Assembly (NCBI RefSeq): GCF_002920535.1
Contig: NZ_PQSS01000064.1
Span: 1-42,901 of the forward strand
From: Streptomyces sp. Ru71
GTDB lineage: Bacteria; Actinomycetota; Actinomycetes; Streptomycetales; Streptomycetaceae
DNA: 42,901 bases
Reading direction: 5' to 3'
Shown: piece by piece, positions 1-7,090 of the stretch
Layout: each line of letters begins with the position of its first letter
Numbering within the stretch: position 1 is the first letter of the stretch
The notes under the pieces: generated by a model
Seen by the model: only the letters and a program-made list of their open reading frames with translations
Databases searched by the model: none
What the model was told of the DNA's origin: nothing
Made by a program: the position numbers and the translations under genes

Positions 1-1770
1 GGCGGGAGCAGCCGCGGGGCCCGGGCCGCCGGGACCGGCGGTCGCCGTGGGGCGGGTACCGCCGCCCGCCGGGGCAGCGGTGGGCCAGCCACCGGGCCTG
101 CGGCCACCTCCGGCCGGGGCGGCCGTGGGCCAGGCGCCCGGGGCAGGAGCAGCGGGGGACGGGGTGGCGGCCGGCGCGTCGGCAGCCGGGGAGACGGCGG
201 CGGAATCGCCGTGCTGGGCGGCGGGGGCGGCGTGCTGGGCGGCAGGGGCGGCGGCCTCGGTCGCCGGCCGGCCTCCGCCCTGCTGCCCGGCACCACCGGG
301 CGCGGCGGCCGGTACGGCCGGGGAGGCCGGCGGAGCGGCCGGCACCGGCACCCCGGCACCGGGGCCCGGGCCCGGACCGCCGACGGGCGCCCCGGCACCG
401 GGCGCACCCGCGCCCGCGCCCGCGCCCGAGGAGCGGACCGCCGCGCGCGCCGCGGCAGCCCCGCCACCGGCGGGAACGGGCGCACCGGCGCCCCCACCCG
501 CCGGACCGGCGGGAACGGCGCCCGGGCCGCCCGCGTGGGGCATGGCACCCCCGTGCGCCTCGGGCCCGGGGACGTACCCCATGGCGGGCATCCCCGCGCC
601 GGCGGAGAAGTTCACGCCGCGCTCGATGCGGTCGAGCCGGGCCATCACGGACCGCTCGTCGCCGTAGGCGGCCGGGAGCAGGACGCGGGCGCAGATCAGT
701 TCGAGCTGGAGACGGGGCGAGGTGGCGCCGCGCATCTCCGTGAGGCCCTCGTTGACGAGGTCGGCGGCGCGGCTGAGATCGGCGGCGCCGAAGGAGCGCG
801 CCTGGGCCTGCATCCGCTCGATGACGTCGGCCGGGGCGTCGATCAGCCCCTTCTCGGCGGCGTCGGGCACGGCGGCGAGGATGACGAGGTCGCGCAGCCG
901 CTCCAGCAGGTCGGCGACGAACCGCCGGGGGTCGTTGCCGCCCTCGATGACGCGGTCGACGACCTCGAAGGCGGCGGCGCCGTCACCGGAGGCGAAGGAC
1001 TCCACGACGGAGTCGAGCAGCGAGCCGTCGGTGTAGCCGAGGAGGGAGGTGGCCATGGCGTAGGTCACACCGTCCTCGCCGGCGCCGGCGAGCAGCTGGT
1101 CCATGACGGACATCGAGTCACGCACGGAGCCGGCGCCGGCGCGCACGACGAGCGGCAGGACGCCGTCCTCGACGGGGATGTTCTCCTTCTGGCAGACCTC
1201 GCCGAGGTAGTCGCGCAGGGTCCCCGGGGGCACGAGCCGGAAGGGGTAGTGGTGGGTCCGCGACCGGATGGTGCCGATGACCTTCTCGGGCTCGGTGGTC
1301 GCGAAGATGAACTTCAGATGCTCCGGCGGCTCCTCGACGACCTTCAGCAGCGCGTTGAAGCCGGCCGACGTGACCATGTGGGCCTCGTCGATGATGTAGA
1401 TCTTGTACCGGCTGCGGGCGGGCCCGAAGAACGCCTTCTCACGCAGGTCACGGGCGTCGTCCACACCACCGTGGGAAGCTGCGTCGATCTCGATGACGTC
1501 GATCGAACCCGGCCCGTTCCTGGCCAGGTCGAGACAGGACTGGCACTCGCCGCACGGCGTCGGGGTGGGACCCTGCTCACAGTTCAGGCAGCGGGCGAGG
1601 ATGCGCGCGCTGGTCGTCTTGCCGCATCCGCGGGGCCCGCTGAACAGGTACGCGTGATTGACCCGGTTGTTCCGCAGCGCCTGCTGCAGCGGGTCGGTGA
1701 CATGCTCCTGCCCGATGACCTCGGCGAAGGACTCCGGGCGATAGCGGCGGTACAGCGCGAGAGACGACAC
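1..1770 (-). CDS. dnaX: DNA polymerase III subunit gamma/tau, 3' end cut by window
   Basis: Clamp-loader ATPase subunit that loads the beta sliding clamp and organises the replisome. The visible 590 codons start with GTG and read SLALYRRYRPESFAEVIGQE. They contain Walker A GPRGCGKT, a four-Cys zinc module (CLNC...CGECQSC), the DEAH-type Walker B (IIDEAHM) and sensor 1 (FATTEP). After about residue 380 the protein becomes an Ala/Pro/Gly-rich linker typical of actinobacterial tau, and the C terminus lies beyond base 1. Start choice: the family N terminus matches at once. No clear Shine-Dalgarno is seen, but TATAAC (minus strand, 1780-1785) lies 9 nt upstream, so the leader may be very short. 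The SRP RNA gene lies just upstream on the same strand. Confidence 0.97.
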   Translation of the reverse strand, partial: MSSLALYRRYRPESFAEVIGQEHVTDPLQQALRNNRVNHAYLFSGPRGCGKTTSARILARCLNCEQGPTPTPCGECQSCLDLARNGPGSIDVIEIDAASHGGVDDARDLREKAFFGPARSRYKIYIIDEAHMVTSAGFNALLKVVEEPPEHLKFIFATTEPEKVIGTIRSRTHHYPFRLVPPGTLRDYLGEVCQKENIPVEDGVLPLVVRAGAGSVRDSMSVMDQLLAGAGEDGVTYAMATSLLGYTDGSLLDSVVESFASGDGAAAFEVVDRVIEGGNDPRRFVADLLERLRDLVILAAVPDAAEKGLIDAPADVIERMQAQARSFGAADLSRAADLVNEGLTEMRGATSPRLQLELICARVLLPAAYGDERSVMARLDRIERGVNFSAGAGMPAMGYVPGPEAHGGAMPHAGGPGAVPAGPAGGGAGAPVPAGGGAAAARAAVRSSGAGAGAGAPGAGAPVGGPGPGPGAGVPVPAAPPASPAVPAAAPGGAGQQGGGRPATEAAAPAAQHAAPAAQHGDSAAVSPAADAPAATPSPAAPAPGAWPTAAPAGGGRRPGGWPTAAPAGGGTRPTATAGPGGPGPAAAPA

Positions 1771-1874
1771 GCTTACGAGGTTATAGGCGCCCACTGACAA
1801 TCCGGGCAGCCGGAAGAGGCGACGAAGGACACCCCGGGCACCAGGCGCCGCGGCCCCGTCGCACACACGCAAGC

Positions 1875-1960
1875 GCCCCCCACGCACCCGCCAGAGCCGA
1901 CCTACCCTTGCTGCCTTCCGGCCCTGGGGGAGTTCAGTCAGATAGCGCCGCGTGAGGGGC
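1875..1960 (-). ncRNA. ffs: Signal recognition particle RNA (small bacterial type)
   Basis: The minus strand carries the conserved SRP domain IV core: AGGGCCGGAAGGCAGCAAGG, with the GGAA tetraloop and the asymmetric internal loop bound by Ffh. The ends pair over 11 bp, GCCCCTCACGC with GCGTGGGGGGC (one G-U), closing an 86-nt hairpin, close to the size of small actinobacterial 4.5S-like RNAs. A -10 element TAGGCT (minus strand, 1968-1973) lies 7 nt before the 5' end, so transcription probably starts at the first paired base. It guides co-translational targeting of membrane and secreted proteins. Confidence 0.95.
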
Positions 1961-2036
1961 TGCGCACAGCCTACCCGATGCGGGCCAGGGGGAACGAGTT
2001 CGCGAGCACTCCCCTCGGTCATGTAATGTTTCCGGC

Positions 2037-2124
2037 GGAGGATTCGCCTAGAGGCCTAGGGCGCACGCTTGGAAAGCGTGTTGGGGGCAACCCCTCACGA
2101 GTTCGAATCTCGTATCCTCCGCCA
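2037..2124 (+). tRNA. tRNA-Ser(GGA), CCA encoded
   Basis: Cloverleaf with 7-bp acceptor stem GGAGGAT/ATCCTCC, anticodon loop TTGGAAA (anticodon GGA, reads UCC/UCU), a long class II variable arm as expected for serine, and T-loop GTTCGAATC. The discriminator is G at 2121 and CCA is encoded at 2122-2124. A -10-like TAATGT at 2024-2029 ends 7 nt before the mature 5' end. Confidence 0.97.
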
Positions 2125-2126
2125 GC

Positions 2127-2164
2127 CCAGAGGGCCGGACCGCGAAAGCGGCCCGGCCCTCTGG
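2127..2164 (+). terminator. Rho-independent terminator after tRNA-Ser(GGA)
   Basis: Perfect 12-bp inverted repeat CCAGAGGGCCGG/CCGGCCCTCTGG around a small inner hairpin (CCGCGAAAGCGG). It starts two bases after the encoded CCA and is followed by a weak T tract. Confidence 0.85.
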
Positions 2165-2269
2165 CGTTTGTCCGGCCCGCCCAGCGCCTGGCCAGGCTCA
2201 CCGCGCGCCTGGCTGAGTGTGAGCCCAGTCACAGGCGCGCGTCGGCGAGGGCCGCGACCGCCCCCTGTT

Positions 2270-2500
2270 TCAGGCCGGGCTTTTCATCCAGGCGGTGAGC
2301 CGGGCCCACCAGCCGCCCCTCCCGACCGACCGGGCCGGCACCGACATCGGCACCGGCGCAGGCGCAGGCACCGACACCGGCCCCGGCTCGCACCGGCACC
2401 GCTGATCCGCCGGCACGCCGGAGAGCACCTGCTCCACATGCTGTCCGCAGCCCTCGTAAGTCACTTTCCGGCATGACCCGCAAACAGCACGCTGGCACAT
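2270..2500 (-). CDS. Small Cys-rich zinc-ribbon-like protein with WWARLTAWM tail (76 aa)
   Basis: Function unknown. The N terminus has a dense Cys/His set: C2, C7, C10, C18, H21, C35, C37, in the pattern CxxCxK(x)n GCGxH ... VP...RCxC. I recognise this as a widespread small putative metal-binding protein family, but no activity is known to me. A low-complexity Pro/Val/Ala stretch follows, then the C-terminal tail GGWWARLTAWMKSPA. A closely similar tail ends the divergent protein at 2973-3494. Start ATG is preceded by AAGGGAGCG at good spacing. Base composition across the coding frame and the conserved Cys motif argue against it being a shadow frame. Confidence 0.75.
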   Translation of the reverse strand: MCQRAVCGSCRKVTYEGCGQHVEQVLSGVPADQRCRCEPGPVSVPAPAPVPMSVPARSVGRGGWWARLTAWMKSPA

Positions 2501-2972
2501 GATTCGCTCCCTTGACGCCGACCCCTCATTTACGGACCAGTAATATCAACAGTTTCGTCACAGCCGAATTTCACCGTTCCGCCACAACGGATGTCCGTAT
2601 CCGCATTGTCTCCACAAATGATCGACTCTCGTCGATGAAGGAGTCGGCCAGGAGGGGGCGTCCGGCTCTCAGAGGGCCCGCCATGGGGCGCACAGATCCG
2701 GACGCAAGGGGCATAGGGCTCAAGTTCGGCATGGCGCGTCTCACCCGACGGCATCGAGCGACCACGATCCGCAATCGCCCTGAGTTTGCCCGGAATACCG
2801 AAACAGTGGTTCCATCGCGCCCGGCCGGGAAATGGAGGCGCTCCTCCACATTGTGACAGGCCGTCTCCGCGTCATTTTGAGATCGTCGGCCCGGGCGCGG
2901 CGAGGGCGACAGACCGAGAACGGCAACCGCCCTCACCGGACGGGTGGTGTGCGCCGGTCGGAAGGGAGCAAC
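2501..2972. other. 472-bp divergent intergenic region
   Basis: Noticeably less GC-rich than its flanks and holds the start regions of both divergent Cys-protein genes. Open frames here (for example 2512-2856 on the plus strand) have no recognisable product or ribosome-binding site. Two nested inverted repeats are visible: ATCGA-N6-TCGAT at 2621-2636 and CGACTC-N12-GAGTCG at 2623-2646, a possible operator. No confident -35/-10 pair could be assigned. Confidence 0.4.
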
Positions 2973-3494
2973 GTGAGTTGCTCGCACGCCGTAGGGTGCC
3001 CCCTTTTCCCCCTTCTCAGGGAGAGCTTGCAGGGGTGGCGCGACTACTACTGCGACAGCGAGGACCAGTGGCGCGGCTGCGCGCGCTACCAGATGTCACT
3101 CACCGGTGAGCGGGTGCCGATCAGCCTGCTGCCCAACGGGGCCCGGGCGCGGCACCTCGAAGACGCCGACCGGCCCAGCCGCGCCCAACCGCAGCAGGGA
3201 GCCGGGCAGGCGCCGCCGCCACGGCACGATCCCTGGGCACCGACGGGCGGTTCCTGGCAAGGGCCGACACCGGCCCAGCCGCCCCACCCGTCGGCACCGG
3301 TGCCCGAGGCTTCGCAACCCGCGGCCGGGTTGGGGCCGGCGTCTCCGACGATCCCGGTCTCGCATCACCGGCCGTCGTCATCCACGCAGTTTCCCCAGCC
3401 CGCGGAACGCCCGTCCCGACGCGCGCGGCGGGGGAGCGGCGGCAAGCGCGGCTGGTGGGCCCGATTCACCGAATGGATGGGAGGCCCCGCATGA
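2973..3494 (+). CDS. Cys-rich N-terminal protein with WWARFTEWM tail (173 aa), first gene of YeeE operon
   Basis: Start GTG follows GGAAGGGAG at good spacing and is preferred to the upstream in-frame ATG at 2832, which would add non-conserved sequence. Residues 1-56 hold four cysteines (C3, C9, C27, C36) in a conserved-looking block: CPLFPLL...GWRDYYCDSEDQWRGCARY...SLLPNG. I take this as a small metal- or Fe-S-binding module, but the cofactor is unknown. Residues 60-155 are Pro/Gln-rich and probably disordered. The last 18 residues (GWWARFTEWMGGPA) resemble the tail of the divergent protein at 2270-2500. The stop overlaps the next ATG (ATGA), so it is probably translationally coupled to the YeeE/YedE half-transporter. 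Inferred role: accessory to sulfur uptake. Confidence 0.8.
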   Translation: MSCSHAVGCPLFPLLRESLQGWRDYYCDSEDQWRGCARYQMSLTGERVPISLLPNGARARHLEDADRPSRAQPQQGAGQAPPPRHDPWAPTGGSWQGPTPAQPPHPSAPVPEASQPAAGLGPASPTIPVSHHRPSSSTQFPQPAERPSRRARRGSGGKRGWWARFTEWMGGPA

Positions 3495-4240
3495 GTGGCT
3501 ACTGGCCCTGGTGGGCCGGCGCTGCCGGGCTCGCTCTGATCACCATCAACTACGCCCTCACCACGGACCGTTCCTTCGGGGTCTCGTCCGCGTGGGATCG
3601 CGTGCTGCACTGGCGCAGGGAGCGCCGGCTGGAGCGGATGGACGAGGAGTTCACCGACGAGCGCGCTCTGGCCGACGCCCTCGCCGCGGCGACGGCGGAG
3701 CACTTCGGCACCGCCCCGGCGAACGCTGAACACCTCGGCACCGGCCCGGCGAACGCAGCGCACTTCGCCACCGCCCCGGCGGCGGCCCAGCACTTCGGCA
3801 CCGGCCCCGCCGCGCCCACCGTGCCGCCGGCCTCGTACGGGACGTCACAGCCGGCCGTGGCGGACGTCGAACCGGTGGTGAGCGCGGACGGCACCCCGGT
3901 CACCGGACCGGGCCCGGCCCCGCTGGTCACCCAGGCCGCCCTGCTGGTGTCGATCTTCCTCGGCGGACTGATCGCCGCGGTCGCCTCCGGGCGGTTCCGC
4001 CTCCGGTTCGACATGGGCCCCGGGTTCCGGGACCTGGTCACGGCCGATCCGGTCACCATGCTCGTCCTGCTGTTCGTCGGAGGCGTGCTGGTCGGGTTCG
4101 GCACGCGGCTGGCCGGTGGGTGCAGCTCCGGTCACGGACTCAACGGCTGCGGCCGTCTGCGTCCGGTCAGCCTCGTCGCGACCGCCGTGTTCTTCGGCAC
4201 CGCCGTCGCCGTGTCGTTCCTGCTGTGGAAGGTGATCTGA
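3491..4240 (+). CDS. YeeE/YedE family sulfur transport protein, first half (249 aa)
   Basis: Membrane protein of the YeeE/YedE family, whose characterised members import thiosulfate. One TM helix is at about residues 5-24. A long predicted cytoplasmic loop (about 30-140) follows, then three TM helices with the signature GFGTRLAGGCSSGHGLNG near the C terminus, including the conserved Gly-Gly-Cys expected to contact substrate. Streptomyces often splits the family into two half proteins, and the second half starts inside this stop codon (TGATG). Odd feature: the loop contains four 10-residue repeats, each with a His (3698-3816). ATGA overlap with the upstream gene decides the start. Confidence 0.88.
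   Translation: MSGYWPWWAGAAGLALITINYALTTDRSFGVSSAWDRVLHWRRERRLERMDEEFTDERALADALAAATAEHFGTAPANAEHLGTGPANAAHFATAPAAAQHFGTGPAAPTVPPASYGTSQPAVADVEPVVSADGTPVTGPGPAPLVTQAALLVSIFLGGLIAAVASGRFRLRFDMGPGFRDLVTADPVTMLVLLFVGGVLVGFGTRLAGGCSSGHGLNGCGRLRPVSLVATAVFFGTAVAVSFLLWKVI
3698..3816 (+). repeat. Four tandem 30-bp coding repeats (His every 10 residues)
   Basis: Consensus unit is A-x-H-F-G-T-(A/G)-P-A-x. The codon CAC recurs at 3701, 3731, 3761 and 3791, exactly 30 bp apart, with third-base divergence between copies. The array is in frame inside the first YeeE/YedE half-gene. Confidence 0.9.
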
Positions 4241-4656
4241 TGCGTACGCGCGGTGCGGTCCTGGTGGCCAACATCATCACCGGACTGACTCTCGGCTTCA
4301 CCGTCTCCAACATCGGCTTCGGCGACTACACCGAGCTCAACCGCATGTTCACCTTCCAGGACCTGCGCATGCTCCTCTCCTTCGCCGGCGCCGTCGCGAT
4401 CATCGTGTGCGCGTTCGCCCTGCTGCGGGTCCGCCGCACCCCGGGGCGCATCCACGCCGGTGTGATCCCCGGCGCGGTGCTGTTCGGCACCGGCTGGGCG
4501 ATCTCCGGTGGCTGCCCGGCCATCCCGATCGTGCAGGTCGCCGGCGGATACCTGCCCGCCCTGGTCACCCTGGTCGGCGTCAGCGTCGGTATCCGGCTGT
4601 GCCGGTGGGCCAACGCCCGCTGGTTCCACCTCGACCGCGGTTCCTGCGGACTGTGA
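4240..4656 (+). CDS. YeeE/YedE family sulfur transport protein, second half (138 aa)
   Basis: Four predicted TM helices: about 5-25 (VLVANIITGLTLGFTVSNIG), 45-67, 80-97 and 105-125. The signature GTGWAISGGCPAIPIVQVAGG is the second-half counterpart of the YeeE core motif, with a conserved Cys. The start ATG shares one base with the upstream stop (TGATG), implying coupled translation and near-equal stoichiometry with the first half. Together the halves probably form one inner-membrane sulfur-compound permease. Confidence 0.9.
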   Translation: MRTRGAVLVANIITGLTLGFTVSNIGFGDYTELNRMFTFQDLRMLLSFAGAVAIIVCAFALLRVRRTPGRIHAGVIPGAVLFGTGWAISGGCPAIPIVQVAGGYLPALVTLVGVSVGIRLCRWANARWFHLDRGSCGL

Positions 4657-4826
4657 CCGAGGACGCGACGGCCCGCCCGGGTCAGCTCGGCGACTTACCC
4701 CCCGGCCAGACCGTCGAGCGCGTCGGCGACTGGCACGCGACCGGACGTGCCGCGCGCGCGGCCGCCCTGATCGCCGAGACCGCCGAGCGGGCGGCGGCCG
4801 AGGCCGACGCGCACACGCCCGATTGA
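4653..4826 (+). CDS. Small hypothetical protein, last gene of the YeeE operon (57 aa)
   Basis: The GTG start overlaps the upstream TGA (GTGA), giving VTEDATARPGQLGDLPPGQT and an Ala/Glu-rich helical C terminus. No signal peptide, TM segment or recognisable domain. Its only support is the four-gene overlapped operon and normal Streptomyces codon use, and I cannot assign a function. Confidence 0.5.
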   Translation: MTEDATARPGQLGDLPPGQTVERVGDWHATGRAARAAALIAETAERAAAEADAHTPD

Positions 4827-4905
4827 GCTCCACCTCCTGCGCCCGTCAGGACGAACGAAGGCCCGACTCGTGCGAGGCCGGACCCGTGGCCCTCCGGCAG
4901 CGCCC

Positions 4906-5556
4906 TCAAGGCCCGTCCGGCCCCGCGCCCTGGGCTCGTCTGCGTTGGTAGTGGGTCCGGCCCTTGGCGGAGTTCCCGCAGGTGGCCATCGAGCACCAGC
5001 GGCGACGGCCGCCCCGGGAGCTGTCGATGAACACCCAGCCGCATCGCGGACCCAAGCAGACACGGGTGCGTTCCCGTGGCAGGGCACGCAGCAGGTCGAG
5101 CGCCTGCAGGGCGATCTCGTGCTGGAGGTAGTCGAGCCCCGACGTCCCGACGCCGACCTCGACTCGCGGCGTGTCCCCGCGGACGGTGAGGCGGGCATGG
5201 GCGGCCGCTCGCTTCCAGTGACTCCCGATCCGGTCGACCGCCTCCTCGGGAGCGGGTGCCTCGTGGTGGATCAGTGCCGTGAGCACATCGTGCAGGGCCT
5301 CGCGCAGCTCGCGGACGCGGTCCAGGGACTGCTCGGCCGCGTCGGGCTCGGTGTCGGCCAGCCGTCGCAGGGCCGTGAGGTCGGCAGGGGCGAAGTGCCC
5401 GGTGAGGGCGGCCCATTCCAGCAGGCGCGGGTAGCCGTCGAGCCAGTCGACCGGCTCCGTGTCGCGTGCGGTCACGGTGTTGACCAGGTCGATGACGACA
5501 TGCCCGCCGACCAGGTCGCGGGGCCTGAAGGTGTGGGGCTGGACGGTTCCCGCCAC
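4906..5556 (-). CDS. CGNR zinc-finger / ABATE-domain putative transcriptional regulator (216 aa)
   Basis: N-terminal stress-associated ABATE domain (VIDLVNT... near residue 22) followed by a C-terminal zinc finger: C167-x4-C172, C188-x4-C193, with CGNSAKGRTHYQRRR. The family signature is C-G-N-R, and here the fourth position is Ser. Start chosen: GTG at 5556, preceded by AAAGGCGG at normal spacing. The longer TTG start at 5592 would fall in the putative operator. It is divergent from the arginase-fold gene across a 91-bp gap containing a strong inverted repeat, so it probably regulates itself and that operon. Confidence 0.85.
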   Translation of the reverse strand: MAGTVQPHTFRPRDLVGGHVVIDLVNTVTARDTEPVDWLDGYPRLLEWAALTGHFAPADLTALRRLADTEPDAAEQSLDRVRELREALHDVLTALIHHEAPAPEEAVDRIGSHWKRAAAHARLTVRGDTPRVEVGVGTSGLDYLQHEIALQALDLLRALPRERTRVCLGPRCGWVFIDSSRGGRRRWCSMATCGNSAKGRTHYQRRRAQGAGPDGP

Positions 5557-5587
5557 GGCTGACCGCCTTTCTGCTTGCCTCCGTCTG

Positions 5588-5619
5588 TCCAACCGGTGTA
5601 CTGATGTTATCCGGTTGGA
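5588..5619. promoter_or_regulatory. Candidate operator: TCCAACCGG-N14-CCGGTTGGA
   Basis: Perfect 9-bp inverted repeat with a 14-bp spacer in the 91-bp divergent gap between the CGNR regulator and the arginase-family gene. Arm length and centre-to-centre distance of about two helical turns fit a dimeric regulator. Regulator identity is inferred only from position. Confidence 0.6.
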
Positions 5620-5647
5620 TCGGCTTCAGGTCGCGTAGGAGACGCCC

Positions 5648-6559
5648 ATGGCCACTGCCGTCGAAGTCATCGCGGCCCCCTGGAACATCGGCTTGCGGCC
5701 GCCCGCGCCGGGCCGGGAGCCCGGAACCTGGCGGGCGCCGCACGCACTGCTGTCCGCGGGGCTGGAAGAGCGTCTGCGGCCGGCCCGGGTGGTGGAGCTC
5801 GACCGTCCCCGCTACGCGTTCGACCCACAGCCTGCGACCCGCATCCGCAACGGGGTGACCCTGCGCGAGCACACGCTGCGGCTCGGCGAGGCGGTCCGGG
5901 ACGCCCTCGCCGCCACCCGGTTCCCCGTCGTCCTGGGCGGCGACTGCAGCATCCTGCTGGGCTGTCTGCTGGGGGCCCGGCGCCACGGACGCTGCGGACT
6001 GGTCCACCTCGACGGGCACAACGACTTCCGCCACCCCGGCAACTGGGACGCCGGCTCGTCCCTCGGCGCGGCGGCCGGAATGGACCTGGCCCTGGCCACC
6101 GGCCGGGGCGAGCTGCTGCTGACCCACTGGCCCGAGGTGGGCCGAGGGCTGGTCGCCGACGAGGACGTGGTCCAGATCGGCGACCGGGAGGAAGGGGAAG
6201 CACCCCCGGTGACCCGGTTCACCGCCCGGGAGCTCCAGCAGACCGGTGTCGCCCGCGTGACGGAGCGGGTCGCCCGCCGCCTGGCAGAGCGCGAACTGGA
6301 CCGCGTCTGGCTCCACCTCGACCTCGACGTACTCGACGAACGCGTCCTGCCCGCCGTGGACTCCCCTGGCCGGCCCGGCCTGGACTTCCCGCAACTCGCC
6401 GAACTCGTCTCGACCCTGGCCGGCACCGGCCGGCTGGTGGGGCTCGACGTCGCCATCTACGATCCGGAACTCGACCCGGACGGTGCGTACGCCGCTCCCC
6501 TCGTCGACTGTCTCGCCTCCGCCCTGGCTCCCCTCGCGACCGTGGAGACGCACGCATGA
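5648..6559 (+). CDS. Arginase/agmatinase-fold hydrolase with GGDCS metal motif (303 aa)
   Basis: Ureohydrolase fold with the usual blocks in order: VVLGGDCS (res 94-101), VHLDGHNDF (119-127) and HLDLDVLD (about 223-230). The Asp/His ligands of the second and third blocks are present, but the canonical first-block His of GGDHS is Cys100. That makes standard arginase chemistry uncertain; a related guanidino- or formimido-substrate is possible. ATG is preceded by GGAG. It overlaps the next gene by ATGA and is probably controlled by the divergent CGNR regulator. Confidence 0.85.
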   Translation: MATAVEVIAAPWNIGLRPPAPGREPGTWRAPHALLSAGLEERLRPARVVELDRPRYAFDPQPATRIRNGVTLREHTLRLGEAVRDALAATRFPVVLGGDCSILLGCLLGARRHGRCGLVHLDGHNDFRHPGNWDAGSSLGAAAGMDLALATGRGELLLTHWPEVGRGLVADEDVVQIGDREEGEAPPVTRFTARELQQTGVARVTERVARRLAERELDRVWLHLDLDVLDERVLPAVDSPGRPGLDFPQLAELVSTLAGTGRLVGLDVAIYDPELDPDGAYAAPLVDCLASALAPLATVETHA

Positions 6560-7065
6560 AGACGTTGCTCGCCGACGGGCCCAGCCCCCTTTACGCCGCC
6601 GAGATGGAGCAGTTCGGCCGGCTGACCGGGCACTGGGCGACCCGGATCACCTACTACCCCGCCGACGGCTCACCGGCCCACAGCGTCAGCGGTGAATGGG
6701 AGTTCGGTTACGCCCTGGAGGGCAGGGCGGTCCTGGACGTCTGGCAATGGCCCGGGCGCGAGGAACTCCCCGCCGCAGGTCGCGCCCCGGACCAGGAGTG
6801 CGGTCTGTGCGTGCGCATCTGGGACCCGCGCCTGCAGCTGTGGCGGTTCACCTTCCACGGGACCGCCCACGGCGATCCGGTGCACATGTACGCCCGCCAG
6901 ATCGACGACGACATCGTGATGGAGCGCGCCGTGGACGGCGACCTCGTCCGCTGGACGTTCACCGACATCACCTCCGACACCTTCCACTGGCGCAACGAAC
7001 GGTCCACCGACGGCGGACTCGGCTGGCGACTCGACCAGGAGGTCAGTGCGCGCCGCCTGCGGTGA
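6556..7065 (+). CDS. DUF1579-like hypothetical protein (169 aa)
   Basis: Cytosolic protein with no signal or TM segment. The order GRLTGHW...Y, GEWEFGYALEGRAVLDVW, WDP..QLWRFTFHG and WRNERSTDGG resembles the lipocalin-like DUF1579 beta-barrel pattern. Function unknown. It is translationally coupled (ATGA) to the arginase-fold gene, suggesting it binds or processes the same small molecule. Confidence 0.7.
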   Translation: MKTLLADGPSPLYAAEMEQFGRLTGHWATRITYYPADGSPAHSVSGEWEFGYALEGRAVLDVWQWPGREELPAAGRAPDQECGLCVRIWDPRLQLWRFTFHGTAHGDPVHMYARQIDDDIVMERAVDGDLVRWTFTDITSDTFHWRNERSTDGGLGWRLDQEVSARRLR

Positions 7066-7090
7066 GCCCGATGCCTTGCTTCCGGCCCGC

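Noticed and set aside
211..1797. 528-codon plus-strand frame antisense to dnaX
   Set aside because: It mirrors the minus-strand dnaX codons (GC-rich antisense open frame). The translated protein is Gly/Arg/Asp/Val-rich low complexity, and dnaX motifs on the other strand are decisive.
2512..2856. 114-codon frame in the divergent Cys-protein gap
   Set aside because: No ribosome-binding site, no family resemblance and composition unlike neighbouring genes. The region is better explained as regulatory.
2571..2987. 138-codon minus-strand frame in the same gap
   Set aside because: Overlaps the GTG start region of the Cys-rich protein at 2973 and has no recognisable features.
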